Positions 1-9,365 of a DNA stretch of 64,000 nt are shown in pieces. Numbering within the stretch: the first letter of the stretch is position 1; each line of letters begins with the position of its first letter. The notes under the pieces are model-generated. The model made no database searches, was not told the DNA's origin, and was given only the letters and a program-made list of their open reading frames with translations. The translations under genes were made by a program, and so were the position numbers. This DNA comes from Leucobacter coleopterorum (GTDB lineage: Bacteria > Actinomycetota > Actinomycetes > Actinomycetales > Microbacteriaceae). The stretch lies in contig NZ_CP049933.1 in NCBI RefSeq assembly GCF_011382985.1, positions 1,984,001-2,048,000 of the forward strand, read 5' to 3'.

Positions 1-2
1 CG

Positions 3-3000
3 CGCAGGATCGCCGCCCGCACGATCGCCGAGCGCATCGCCGAAGAGCTTGGTTCTGAGATGGGTGGCTTGGTCGGCTACCAGGTTCGTTTTACGGACAA
101 GGTTTCCGCCGACACAAAGATCCGGCTGATGACCGACGGGATCCTACTCAACGCAATCCATCGCGACCGCGATCTGAAAGCCTACGACACGATCATCATC
201 GACGAGGCCCACGAGCGCAGTCTCAACATCGACTTTCTGCTGGGGTATCTGAAGACCTTGCTCCCCCGCAGACCCGACCTCAAGGTGATCATCACCTCTG
301 CGACCATCGATCCCGAGTCGTTTGCGAAGCACTTCACCGATCCGAAAACTGACAACCCCGCGCCGATCATTGAGGTCTCGGGGCGCACATACCCCGTTGA
401 GATTAGATATCGGCCGCTCGTTGAAGAGGTTGAGGTGCCGGACCCCAAGGGCAGTGCTCCCAAGATTCGCAAGATTGAGCGCGACATGTTCGACGGCATC
501 GGTGAGGCAGTCGACGAGCTTGCGCGCGAAGACCCCGGCGACGTACTCGTGTTTCTGTCGGGAGAGGCTGAGATCCGCGATGCTGCCGACGCCTTGAATG
601 GCCGCGTGCGTGCCAAGAGTCGCGGTGCGCGCACAGAGATCCTACCTCTCTATGGTCGTCTCAGCTCGGCAGAGCAGCACCGTGTATTCGAGCGTGGCAC
701 CCCCGGAGTCCGCCGCATAGTGCTTGCCACGAACGTCGCAGAAACCTCGCTCACGGTGCCGGGAATCCGCTACGTGATTGATGCCGGCACCGCCCGCATC
801 TCCCGCTACAGCGCGAGAAGTAAGGTGCAGCGGCTGCCGATCGAGGCGATCTCCCAGGCGAGCGCCAACCAGCGCTCGGGCCGCTCGGGCCGCACCAGCG
901 CGGGCATTGCGATCCGACTCTACAGCGAAGATGACTTCGCGAGCCGACCCGAATTCACCGAACCCGAGGTGCGACGCACCGGGCTCGCCTCGGTGATCCT
1001 GCAGATGCTTTCACTCGGTCTCGGTGACATTGCGAGGTTCCCGTTTCTCACGCCTCCCGATCAGCGCGGGATCGCCGACGGCCTCGGCCTGCTCGCCGAG
1101 CTCGGTGCGGTGCGGACCGTCGATAAACACCACAGCATTACCAAGATCGGGCGCGAACTCTCGCGGCTGCCGATCGAGCCGCGCTTCGCGCGCATGGTTG
1201 TTGAGGCGCGCAGGCACGAGGTTGTCGCTCAGGTGCTCGCTATTGTCGCTGGGCTGACCATTCAAGACGTGCGCGAGCGGCCCGAGGCTGTACGTGGCCG
1301 CGCCGACGAACTGCACGCGCGATTCGCCGACCCGCAGGGCGACCTGATGACCCTGCTCAATCTCTGGAACTACCTGCAGGAAAAGCAGAAAGAGCTCTCC
1401 TCAAGTGCGTTCCGGCGGCTCTGCAAGAGTGAGTTTCTGAACTTCTTGCGCGTGCGCGAGTGGATGGACCTGAACCGGCAGCTCTCGCGCATCGCTGGTG
1501 TTCACAAGGGTGACAGTACCGTCGGCGGCTCCTTCGAACTCATCCACCGGTCGGTGCTCGCCGGCTTGCTCTCGCAGCTCGGTGTACGCGATGACCGGCA
1601 GGATCGGCGCCCATCGGGTCGAGCAGGGTCGAACGCCCCCGGCGCTGCGAAACGTAAGCCCGCTCAGGAGTATCTCGGATCCCGCGGTACCCGCTTTGTG
1701 CTCTACCCAGGGTCGGTTCTTGCGAAAAAACCACCCGAGGTGGTGATGAGTGTTGAGCTCGTGGAAACGAGTCGACTCTTCGCGCGCAACAACGCGGTCG
1801 TTGATCCGGCCTGGGCCGAGGAGCTCGCGGGTCCACTCGCGAAGCGGCAGATCAGTGAACCGCACTGGGAGAAGAAGCAGGGTGCGGCCGTGGCCTACGA
1901 GCGGATCACTCTGTACGGAGTGGCGATTGTGGATCGCCGCCGCGTGCAGCTCGCCCGCACAGATCCAGCGCAGGCTCGCGAGCTGTTTATACGCCACGCG
2001 CTCGTTGAGGGCGAGTGGGAATCTCCGCAGGCCTTTGATCGCGCGAATCGGCAGCTGCGCCGCGAGCTTGAGCAGTTGGAAGAGCGCACGCGCCGCCGCG
2101 ATATTGTGAGCGACGATGAGGCGATCTACGAGTTTTATGACGCCCGGATCCCGGCAGATGTTTCGTCGACCCGCAGCTTCGAGGGCTGGTGGAAGAAGAC
2201 CCGGCTCACCCAGCCGAACCTGCTGACGCTGCGCCGCGAGGATTTGCTCGAGGATGAAGCCGAGGTCGTCGACGAGACCGAGTTCCCAAGGCAGTGGCGG
2301 CACGGTGATCAGTCTCTGAAACTGCGTTACCGCTTTGATCCGACCGCCGAGGACGACGGGGTGACCGTCAACGTGCCGCTACCGCTGCTTCCCCGACTCG
2401 ACGGCTCCGACTTCGAGAAGCTCGTGCCGGGTCTGCGTGAAGAACTCGTTACGGCGCTCATCAAGACGCTGCCGAAGGCAATTCGAAAGCACGTGGTGCC
2501 CGCGGCGGACTGGGCGCGCAAGCTGCTCGTTGCGGTGGGGCCGCAGCTCGATGACCCTTCAGTTGATACCCCACTGACTGCACTGCTGGCAGCCGAGATT
2601 CGCCGCGCCACGAGTGTGCAGGTGACGCCCGTCGATTTCGACACGGATCGGCTGCCCTCGCACCTCACCCCGACGTTCCGCGTGATTGATGGGCGCGGTC
2701 GCACGATCGGCACCGGCAAAAACCTCGCCGAGCTGCAGACTGCGCACAAAGCGGAGGCAACGAAGGGAGTCGCGCGGGTCGCGGCCTCCGCGCTTCCGAA
2801 GAGCGACCTTGAGCAGAAGGGCGCGACGAGTTGGGTCTTCGGCGATCTGCCGCGCCACGTCGATACGGCGTTTGCGAAGGGCCGCGCGAGCGGCGCTGGC
2901 GTCGTGCGCGCCTACCCAGCCATCGTGGATCGCCGCACGAGCGTCGAACTCGCGCTCGTGACCGACGAGGCCGAGCAGGCGCGGGTATCGCGGCGCGGCA

Positions 3001-3695
3001 TCCGGCGGCTCGTGTCGCTTAGTTCGCCATCGCCCGCAAGCTACATTCGGGATCACCTCTCAAACCAGGAGAAGCTGCTGCTCGGGGCTGGCCCCTATCG
3101 CAGTCTCGATCTCGCAATTGCAGACGTGTCACTCGCTGTTGCTGACCGCCTGATCCGCAAGCACGCCCCTGACGGGCTCGTGTGGGACGCAGACGTGTTT
3201 CAAAGCATCACTGACGACTACGCGCGATCCCTGATCGACGAGATCTACGGGGCCATTGCACTCACCGCCCGTGTGCTTGATACGGCGCGGCTCGCCCGCA
3301 AGGCGGTCGACGGTGCGAAGTCTCTGCAGGTGCTTGGGCAGGTTGCCGATGCGGCGAAGCAGATCGACGGGCTCGTGTTCGACGGCTTTGTGTCTCGCAC
3401 CGGCATCGCCCAACTCGAGCGTCTCCCCGTGTACCTTGAGGCGATCCAGCTCCGCATGAAGGGCCTCACCGAGAATCCGGGTCGAGATCGCGCCTGGCAA
3501 AATGAGGTGGATCGGGTGTCTACTTTGTTCGCAGAAGCTGGCGGCACGATCCCCCTGGCTGACCCTTCGCCCGAACACCTGGTGCGCGCTAGATGGCTCA
3601 TTGAGGAATTAAGGATCAGCCTTTTCGCCCAGCAGCTACGCACCGCCGAGCCGGTGTCGGCGCAGCGGGTGCAGAAGTTGTTGCGGGAGGGCTAG
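3..3695 (+). CDS. hrpA: ATP-dependent RNA helicase HrpA, 5' end outside window
   Basis: DEAH-box RNA helicase of the HrpA family, expected to remodel RNA or stalled ribosome complexes in the cytoplasm. The reading frame is open from base 3, so the start and the Walker A motif lie upstream of the window. The DEAH box is at bases 201-212, the SAT motif follows about 30 residues later, and motif VI QRSGRSGR is in the helicase C domain. After it come the HA2 winged-helix region, an OB-fold and the long DUF3418 C-terminus typical of full-length HrpA. About 1,230 codons are visible, against roughly 1,300 for the family. The gene ends five bases before a 77-bp palindromic element that may also act as its terminator. 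Confidence 0.95.
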   Translation, partial: RRIAARTIAERIAEELGSEMGGLVGYQVRFTDKVSADTKIRLMTDGILLNAIHRDRDLKAYDTIIIDEAHERSLNIDFLLGYLKTLLPRRPDLKVIITSATIDPESFAKHFTDPKTDNPAPIIEVSGRTYPVEIRYRPLVEEVEVPDPKGSAPKIRKIERDMFDGIGEAVDELAREDPGDVLVFLSGEAEIRDAADALNGRVRAKSRGARTEILPLYGRLSSAEQHRVFERGTPGVRRIVLATNVAETSLTVPGIRYVIDAGTARISRYSARSKVQRLPIEAISQASANQRSGRSGRTSAGIAIRLYSEDDFASRPEFTEPEVRRTGLASVILQMLSLGLGDIARFPFLTPPDQRGIADGLGLLAELGAVRTVDKHHSITKIGRELSRLPIEPRFARMVVEARRHEVVAQVLAIVAGLTIQDVRERPEAVRGRADELHARFADPQGDLMTLLNLWNYLQEKQKELSSSAFRRLCKSEFLNFLRVREWMDLNRQLSRIAGVHKGDSTVGGSFELIHRSVLAGLLSQLGVRDDRQDRRPSGRAGSNAPGAAKRKPAQEYLGSRGTRFVLYPGSVLAKKPPEVVMSVELVETSRLFARNNAVVDPAWAEELAGPLAKRQISEPHWEKKQGAAVAYERITLYGVAIVDRRRVQLARTDPAQARELFIRHALVEGEWESPQAFDRANRQLRRELEQLEERTRRRDIVSDDEAIYEFYDARIPADVSSTRSFEGWWKKTRLTQPNLLTLRREDLLEDEAEVVDETEFPRQWRHGDQSLKLRYRFDPTAEDDGVTVNVPLPLLPRLDGSDFEKLVPGLREELVTALIKTLPKAIRKHVVPAADWARKLLVAVGPQLDDPSVDTPLTALLAAEIRRATSVQVTPVDFDTDRLPSHLTPTFRVIDGRGRTIGTGKNLAELQTAHKAEATKGVARVAASALPKSDLEQKGATSWVFGDLPRHVDTAFAKGRASGAGVVRAYPAIVDRRTSVELALVTDEAEQARVSRRGIRRLVSLSSPSPASYIRDHLSNQEKLLLGAGPYRSLDLAIADVSLAVADRLIRKHAPDGLVWDADVFQSITDDYARSLIDEIYGAIALTARVLDTARLARKAVDGAKSLQVLGQVADAAKQIDGLVFDGFVSRTGIAQLERLPVYLEAIQLRMKGLTENPGRDRAWQNEVDRVSTLFAEAGGTIPLADPSPEHLVRARWLIEELRISLFAQQLRTAEPVSAQRVQKLLREG

Positions 3696-3699
3696 CCGC

Positions 3700-3776
3700 G
3701 AGAAGACATCGTACCGACGAGAAGACATGAATTCTGCGTCGATTTGATGTCGTCTCGTCGGTACGATGTCGTCTCA
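3700..3776. repeat. 77-bp palindromic element, copy 1
   Basis: Two 29-base arms match at 27 of 29 positions around an 18-base spacer. Each arm carries two copies of a GAGAAGACAT / GAGACGACAT motif. A second copy of the same length, diverged but with the same spacer orientation, lies at 4885-4961. This copy sits between the convergent 3' ends of hrpA and the AbiEi-like gene, so it could form a bidirectional terminator hairpin. Confidence 0.8.
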
Positions 3777-3789
3777 CCGGGTGCTGGGC

Positions 3790-4773
3790 CTATTTTGGTG
3801 GGGGCGGCACCTGGTTGGCACGCAACCAATTAGCGAATGCTAACGGGGTGACTAGCTCCCGATACCCAAGCCTCAGGACTCGTTTCTTCGTTGTTCCCTC
3901 GATCCAGTTCGAGCGTCGCTTCTCTTCTAATACCACTTCGTCAGCGGTCTTGCCGTTACGAATACTCGGATCCGTGTACTTCTTTTTGCCGTCGACCTCG
4001 CAGAAAATACCCAAACCGAGCAGTTCTAGATCGACGTAATAAAAGGTTCCGTTCGGGGAAGGTACCCTCACCTGCGCGGCAACGTCATATCCAAATTCTG
4101 TGAATCTCAGACGGGCGACACTTTCAAGCGGTGAGTCGGCGGTTCCGTCGGCCAGCTGAATCACACGAGCAGCACGTCGCACGCCTCGTGTGCCTCTTAC
4201 CGCTTCGAGCTGCTCAAGGAGTTTTTGCCGCCAGAGCTTCGCGATGGGCTGGGGATCTTGACCGCGTTCGAGCGGAAACCTCATTCGAATAGCCTCGTCG
4301 GCGCACGCTATTGCAAGCTCGGGTGAGTCAAAACGCGAGAGATCCAACACCGTTCGGTCGAGGTTGGTGCAGCGTATTCCGCTGACCGTCACAATTTCAT
4401 TCTCGCTAAAAACGGCAGACCGTCGTTCCACATTGTGTGTACTTGACGAACCGCTTTGGTGAGACACAAGGATCTGAGGTCTCGCTTCCCTGAACCCGAA
4501 CAACGGCAGTCTCAAGAGTGCCGCGGCTGAATGAGAGGAAAATGGATTGTCGACACGCCGCGTCTTTGCGACCGCGATTACATAGACAAGATGACGCTCT
4601 TCCGGTGTAAGACCACTCAGCGTTTCGGGCCTCGCATACATACCACGACTCAGACGCAGCAGAGTGCCGTTGCGAACGCGGCGCACGATCTCTCGCTCAG
4701 AGGATCCCTCGCGCAGCAGCGCCGCCCGAGACCGGACCAGGCCTCTAATCTGTTCAAAGTTTTGAAGCGCCAT
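3790..4773 (-). CDS. AbiEi-like winged-helix protein with C-terminal PD-(D/E)XK-type nuclease-like domain
   Basis: A 327-residue protein. Residues 1-60 resemble the winged-helix domain of type IV antitoxin AbiEi (SEREIVRRVRNGTLLRLSRGMYA). The middle carries the usual 'GIRCTNLDRTVLDLSR' type segment. The C-terminus looks like a DUF559/Vsr-type endonuclease fold: E217 in SPLESVARLRF, D248 in YYVDLEL, then E259-x-D-G-K in CEVDGKKKY. No AbiEii-type nucleotidyltransferase toxin is next to it, so it is not a standard AbiE pair. Copies of one 77-bp palindrome lie on both sides in the same orientation (3700-3776 and 4885-4961), suggesting that gene and repeats travel together. The domain assignment is from motif reading, and the nuclease activity is an inference. 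Confidence 0.75.
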   Translation of the reverse strand: MALQNFEQIRGLVRSRAALLREGSSEREIVRRVRNGTLLRLSRGMYARPETLSGLTPEERHLVYVIAVAKTRRVDNPFSSHSAAALLRLPLFGFREARPQILVSHQSGSSSTHNVERRSAVFSENEIVTVSGIRCTNLDRTVLDLSRFDSPELAIACADEAIRMRFPLERGQDPQPIAKLWRQKLLEQLEAVRGTRGVRRAARVIQLADGTADSPLESVARLRFTEFGYDVAAQVRVPSPNGTFYYVDLELLGLGIFCEVDGKKKYTDPSIRNGKTADEVVLEEKRRSNWIEGTTKKRVLRLGYRELVTPLAFANWLRANQVPPPPK

Positions 4774-4884
4774 CTACAAACAATTTCATAGGCCCCGCTC
4801 GTACGAGGCGAACCAAGAAATCTGTGGATAAATGCTTAGCAATCCCATTCTGTGAGCGAACCTCACTCCAGACCTAGGTCAAAT

Positions 4885-4961
4885 GAGAAGCCATCACGCC
4901 GACGAGAAGCCATCAATTCAGCGCCGATTTGATGTCATCTCGTCGGCACCATGTCATCTCA
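4885..4961. repeat. 77-bp palindromic element, copy 2
   Basis: Same length and layout as the element at 3700-3776, in the same orientation as judged from the shared spacer pattern (AATTC-GCG-CGATTTG). The arms match at 22 of 29 positions, so this copy is more degraded. It lies in the 240-base gap between the 5' end of the AbiEi-like gene and the Fic reading frame. The rest of that gap holds only an isolated DnaA-box-like TGTGGATAA at 4823-4831. Confidence 0.75.
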
Positions 4962-5013
4962 CAAAGTTGACACCAGGCGTGGGCCGAGAACTGTGCGGGA
5001 ATTGGATTGAGCC

Positions 5014-5736
5014 ATGGACACTCAGGCGCAGCACTTCATCTCGGCACTGCGCGAGCAGCGCGAGATGCAACTCCCGGGCGGGCTGTACCACCTGAACTAG
5101 ATCCAAATGGCGTACAACACCAACCGGATCGAAGGAAGCCAGCTTTCTGAAGACCAAAGGCGCTACATCTTCGAGACTCAAACCGTAAGTGGTGAGGGGT
5201 TGTCAGTCGATGACATCACCGAAACAACGAACCATTTTCGAGCCTTTGACGCGATGATTGATGGCTACCAGGATCGAATCACATCAGACACACTGAAGGA
5301 GTATCACCCGCTCCTAAAGTCTGGCACTTCGGACGCTGCAAAGCCCTGGTTGGCTGTCGGTGATTGGAAGACCGTCGCGAATGAGGTCGGTGGTAGCGCG
5401 ACAAGCGATCCCAAAGCCGTCGACAACGACATCACCGAGCTTCTCGCGGTGACTCCCGAGCGCACGACTTTTGAAGACATTTGCAATTTCCACCACCGCT
5501 TCGAGTCCATCCACCCGTTTCAAGACGGTAACGGCAGAGTTGGCCGACTCGTCATGTTTCAACAGTGTATGCAAAACGATGTTCTGCCATTCATCGTCCT
5601 AGATGAGCAGAAAGCCTTCTACTACCGCGGGCTCCAGCAGTACGACAACGAGCCCGATTTTCTCCGCGAGACCTTTCGGAGTTTTCAAGACGCGTACTTA
5701 GCGAGGTACGCGAAGTTTGTGCCGAACAATTTCTAG
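5014..5736 (+). pseudogene. Fic/DOC family protein with in-frame amber codon (or N-terminally shortened Fic from 5107)
   Basis: Fic domain proteins transfer AMP or other phosphate-containing groups to target proteins. The active-site motif HPFxxGNGRxxR is intact (HPFQDGNGRVGR, from base 5512). Just after the stop, TNRIEG matches the auto-inhibitory (S/T)xxxE(G/N) helix, which near the N-terminus is the class II arrangement. From ATG 5014 the frame gives an ordinary Fic N-terminus (MDTQAQHFISALREQ...) but reads TAG at 5098-5100 where family members usually have a glutamine (CAG). The remaining 209 codons from ATG 5107, only six bases after the TAG, are open and keep both motifs. Possible outcomes are a pseudogene, amber read-through, re-initiation at 5107, or a base-call error. 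Confidence 0.75.
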
Positions 5737-5741
5737 CACCC

Positions 5742-6233
5742 TTACGCAGACGTCAAAATCTGCCTTGCCTGGTGGATCAGCTCTGGTTCTGTAATCAGGT
5801 CGTAGCGGGTCGCTACCATCTGCATGACCGACGAGAAGTCGCGGCGGTTGCGATTCATCGCGTACGACAGCACCCCGAAGAGCATGCCGAAGCCCGCACC
5901 GATCGCCAACGCCGCAATAAATACACCAAAGATCGCCGAGTTGTCAGGCTGAAAAATAAAGAGCAACAGGCCTAAGAACAAACCGAGATACGCACCAGAC
6001 AGCGCACCCATCAGCGCCACGCGCCCGTAAGTGAGCCGACCGGTGACTCGCTCCACACTGCGCAGATCGTTGCCAAGAATACTGATCCGCTGCACCGGAA
6101 AGCTGGCACGCGCAAGCACGTCAACCGCGTGTTTCGCGTCTTCGTAGCGGTCGTAGGTGGAGATGATCTCACCCCTCGGTAGCTCCGGCATCTGCATCTG
6201 GCGGCGGGAGTTGCCCGGGTTCGGTGTGCTCAT
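5742..6233 (-). CDS. General stress protein (YflT/17M-like), membrane-associated
   Basis: A 163-residue protein with an N-terminal domain of the general-stress/YflT family (GEIISTYDRYEDAKHAVDVLARASFPVQRISILG), followed by two hydrophobic segments at about residues 72-92 and 97-125. A short cytoplasmic tail ends in DLITEPELIHQARQ. The exact biochemical role is unknown for the family. It is commonly found as a single gene in Microbacteriaceae, as here, where it is convergent with the Fic reading frame. Confidence 0.8.
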   Translation of the reverse strand: MSTPNPGNSRRQMQMPELPRGEIISTYDRYEDAKHAVDVLARASFPVQRISILGNDLRSVERVTGRLTYGRVALMGALSGAYLGLFLGLLLFIFQPDNSAIFGVFIAALAIGAGFGMLFGVLSYAMNRNRRDFSSVMQMVATRYDLITEPELIHQARQILTSA

Positions 6234-6279
6234 GTCACGATTCTTCCACAGCCCGCCTATGTTCTGGCTGCTAGACGAT

Positions 6280-7449
6280 TCAGCGCGCGGCGAACGACAC
6301 GACTACCTGCGGGTAACCAGGCATAGGGATTGAGCGCACAGAAAGGTCCGCGAGAGACACAAGCGTCAGACCGTCCCAACCCTCGTCACGCGTGTTTCCG
6401 CCACCGAGGGCGGCAAACTCAGCACCCAAGGCATTGGTCCACACGGCAACCGTCTCGTGCGGCGGGGACAGCGGCACGACCTGTTCGTCACCACTCTCAA
6501 GATTCAGTATCGAGAGATTCGGCTCCCCGTTCGCGTTACCGAAGGCACCCGTGCCAACCGTCAGCAATTTTTGCCCTGCGAGCGCAGTACCGTGCGAGTG
6601 CGAATCCGCATTACTCTTTACGGTTGTCACTTCGCCCGTGAGCGGATCAAGCCGAGCCACCACCAGCCCCTGGTAAGGCAGCAGGATCGTGCCGTCAGCG
6701 TCAACGGCCCCATAGTGCGGCTTCTCCCACGAGGCGAGCCCTCCCTCGGTACCAAAGGGTGCCACCGTGTGCTGTGTCGGTTTTAGCGTCACGGCATCAA
6801 CCACGGTGACGGTAAACCCATCGTGGTCAACCGTTGCCGCCCACGATCCGTCAGGGGCTACCAGCACGTCAAACGGCCGCATACCGACAGCTACCGACCC
6901 GACAAACACACCCTTTGACGTGTCAAACACCTCAAGATTGTCTCTACCTTCACCCGTGGTCACGGCAACATAGACGCGACTCCCGTCCGGCGAAACAGCT
7001 AGCCCCAGGCCGCCAGGCCGATACTCGCCCACAGACTGAAACGGCGCAGGATGCTGGTATTGCACGAGCGCGGTCCGTTTGCCAGCGTCGAGGTCAACAA
7101 CCGCCAGCCCCTCGGCGGTCGCCGCGTACGCCACCCCGCTTTCGGCGTGCACACCGAGGCCCCACGGCGCACCGCCGACCGAAATCGTACGCACCACGGC
7201 TTGGGCATCGGGCAAAGCAGGATCGATCACCGCAATATCGGACTGCTTCGCCAACGATGCGAGCAACAGCTCCGGCTTGGTGCCAGGCTGGGGCGAAGCG
7301 GAGGGGGCGGTTGTCCGTTTGGGTTCGGGATCGGCAGAGGGCTCGGATCGCGGTGCCTCAGGCGCGCAGGCGGCCAACCCGAGGACCAACCCCACAACCG
7401 ATGCTCCGAGCGCTGTGCGCCGGGTGATCCCGAATCTCTTCCCGTTCAT
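6280..7449 (-). CDS. Beta-propeller (YVTN-type) lipoprotein
   Basis: An exported lipoprotein. The start at 7449 gives MNGKRFGITRRTALGASVVGLVLGLAAC, with a twin-arginine-like RR and an LAAC lipobox. A longer in-frame start at 7479 exists but adds an unlikely cysteine-rich leader. A Pro/Ser/Thr linker follows the cysteine. The rest (from about residue 45) shows repeated propeller blades such as GLGVHAESGVAYAATAEGLAVVDLDAG and GLAVSPDGSRVYVAVTTGEG, which are YVTN/SMP-30-like. It is probably anchored on the outer face of the membrane; its ligand cannot be read from the sequence. Confidence 0.75.
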   Translation of the reverse strand: MNGKRFGITRRTALGASVVGLVLGLAACAPEAPRSEPSADPEPKRTTAPSASPQPGTKPELLLASLAKQSDIAVIDPALPDAQAVVRTISVGGAPWGLGVHAESGVAYAATAEGLAVVDLDAGKRTALVQYQHPAPFQSVGEYRPGGLGLAVSPDGSRVYVAVTTGEGRDNLEVFDTSKGVFVGSVAVGMRPFDVLVAPDGSWAATVDHDGFTVTVVDAVTLKPTQHTVAPFGTEGGLASWEKPHYGAVDADGTILLPYQGLVVARLDPLTGEVTTVKSNADSHSHGTALAGQKLLTVGTGAFGNANGEPNLSILNLESGDEQVVPLSPPHETVAVWTNALGAEFAALGGGNTRDEGWDGLTLVSLADLSVRSIPMPGYPQVVVSFAAR

Positions 7450-7540
7450 CAGACAAGTGTCCCTGATGCATTTCAACAATGCCTGTGCAGTCTCAGCCCG
7501 CCCGCGCGCGCCATCAAGCTCAGCGCGCTACCTTAGAGGT

Positions 7541-8823
7541 GTGAGTACTACGAGGGTCTTTGTGGGGCGCCTAGCTGGGCGCGGTGTCTTCGATCCCGCT
7601 GGCGACCGCATCGGCAAGGTACGCGATGTGTTGATCGTGTATCGTGCGTCGAGCGCGCCCCGGGTGGTTGGCCTCATTGTTGAGATCCCCGGTAAACGCC
7701 GGGTCTTTGTGCCCATCAGTCGAGTGACTTCGATCGGTTCGGGTCAGGTCATTGCAACGGGTCTTATCAATGTGCGCCGCTTCGAACAGCGCGGCGGCGA
7801 AACCCGCATGATTGCGGAGTTGGTCGGCCGCGAGGTCCGTCTCACGAGCAGCCAGACAGACGGTTCACCCGTCAAGGCCACGATTGAAGACGCCGCCATC
7901 GAACGCACTCGCAGCGGTGAGTGGCTCGTTGCTGATGTGTTTGTAAGGCTGCCAAAGCCTGCCGGCCCTTTCAGCAAGGGTGACGCTCGAATCGTGAAGT
8001 GGGCCGATATTCAGCTCCCCAGCACCAACGCCGCGGAGCAGTCTGCAGAGTTGCTGATCCAAACACTTGTTGACCTGAAACCCGCCGACCTTGCCGAGGC
8101 ACTGCTTGAACTCCCCCAGCAGCGCATGTTGAAAGTGGTTGAGGAGCTTCCAGACGAGCGCGTCGCCGACGCCCTCGAAGAAATGACTGAGCCAGATCAG
8201 CTTGCGCTGCTCGCGCAGATCGCCCCCACCGCACAGCCGACGTGCTCGACCGGATGGAGCCCGATGACGCGGCTGACCTCATCGCCGCGCTGCCCGCTGC
8301 GAAGGGCGAAGAGCTACTCGAACTCATGGAGCCCGAAGAGGCCGAAGACGTGCGCCGATTACTTGAGTACGACGCCGATACCGCGGGTGGCCTCATGAGC
8401 CCTTCACCGATCGTGCTCTCAGGAGAGTCCACCGTTGCGGAAGGCCTCGCAATGATCCGCCGGGCAGAGATCCCACCCGCCATGGCTTCGGCTGTGTACG
8501 TCACGCATCCACCCTATGAAACCCCCACGGGTGAGTACCTGGGCATGGTGCATTTCCAGCGCATGCTGCGATTTCCACCGCATGAACGACTCAGTGCCCT
8601 GCTCGATGGCGAAATTGAGCCGGTCTCTGCAAGCGCAAGCGCCGCCGAGGTGTCTCGCCGTTTGGCAAGCTATGACTTAGTGGCAATGCCGATTGTTGAT
8701 GACCAAGATCGTCTTGTCGGTGTGGTTACGGTCGACGACGTGCTTGACCATCTGCTGCCCGATGACTGGCGCCACGCAGACGACGAACACACGTCCACAA
8801 CACACACGGGGGTCTCACAATGA
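7541..8823 (+). CDS. MgtE N-terminal/CBS domain protein with PRC-barrel, no transport domain (frameshifted)
   Basis: Starts with GTG at 7541. Domains in order: a PRC-barrel-like N-terminus (GRGVFDPAGDRIGKVRDVLIV), a second beta-barrel region, the MgtE N-terminal superhelix (LKPADLAEALLELPQQRMLKVVEELPD), then two CBS motifs ending in RLVGVVTVDDVLDHLLPDDW. The five-helix Mg2+ channel of true MgtE is absent, so it is more likely a soluble Mg2+/nucleotide sensor than a transporter. A one-base loss near 8225-8230 (a C run) splits the frame; adding one base joins both halves without loss. The stop overlaps the DUF1003 start (ATGA), so the two are translationally coupled. Confidence 0.85.
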
Positions 8824-9365
8824 ACCTCTTCAAGCGAGACACCAACCTCGATGCTCCACTTGCATCTGGCACACGTGCCGCTCGCCAAACTCGCAACGAC
8901 GGCAACGGACGCAACGAACGCTTCGGCCGCTGGACCGAGGGCATTGCTCGCGGTATGGGCACACCCTGGTTCTTGATGATCCTCTCGCTGTTCTGCGCGC
9001 TCTGGCTCGCATGGAACTCGTTTGGCCCAGAAGAGTGGCGCTTCGACTCGGCAGCGCTTGGCTTCACCGCGCTCACGTTGATCCTCTCACTGCAGGCCTC
9101 TTATGCTGCTCCCATGATCTTGCTCGCTCAGAACCGGCAAGACGACCGTGACCGCGTGCAGATCGAACAAGATCGCCAGCGCGCTGAACGCAACCTCGCC
9201 GATACGGAGTATCTCGCCCGAGAGGTTGTGGCTCTGCGCCTCGCGATGAAAGAACTGCCTGACCGTGAATTCGTGCGAGCTGAACTCAGAGCACTGCTTG
9301 CCGACCTTGAGATTGAGCGGGGCGATAATTCCAGTCAAGATTCCAAGGGCCATACTGATGAGTGA
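8820..9365 (+). CDS. DUF1003 domain membrane protein
   Basis: A 181-residue protein with two transmembrane helices at about residues 50-70 and 78-100 (TPWFLMILSLFCALWLAWNSF and the segment ending SLQASYAAPMILLAQNRQDDRDR, the DUF1003 signature). The C-terminal cytoplasmic region is strongly charged and probably coiled coil. Function unknown. It overlaps the CBS protein gene by 4 bases and the mrp start by 8 bases, so the three form one translationally coupled unit. Confidence 0.9.
   Translation: MNLFKRDTNLDAPLASGTRAARQTRNDGNGRNERFGRWTEGIARGMGTPWFLMILSLFCALWLAWNSFGPEEWRFDSAALGFTALTLILSLQASYAAPMILLAQNRQDDRDRVQIEQDRQRAERNLADTEYLAREVVALRLAMKELPDREFVRAELRALLADLEIERGDNSSQDSKGHTDE

Noticed and set aside
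1401-2303. 300-codon open frame on the minus strand inside hrpA
   Set aside because: It is the antisense shadow of a strongly conserved gene and has no recognisable domain or start signal. The same holds for other long antisense frames such as 20977-22101 and 29092-30027.
3700-3776. CRISPR-like repeat reading of the palindromic element
   Set aside because: Only two copies 1.1 kb apart with a gene between, no spacers and no cas genes.
3790-4773. Standard AbiE toxin-antitoxin pair
   Set aside because: Only the AbiEi-like domain is present; no AbiEii nucleotidyltransferase gene is adjacent on either side.
4823-4831. DnaA-box-like TGTGGATAA (and TTATCCACA at 23522-23530)
   Set aside because: Both are single isolated boxes far from replication genes and without a cluster, so not an origin.
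7541-8823. Mg2+ transporter MgtE
   Set aside because: The membrane channel domain is absent; only the cytoplasmic sensor-type domains are present.
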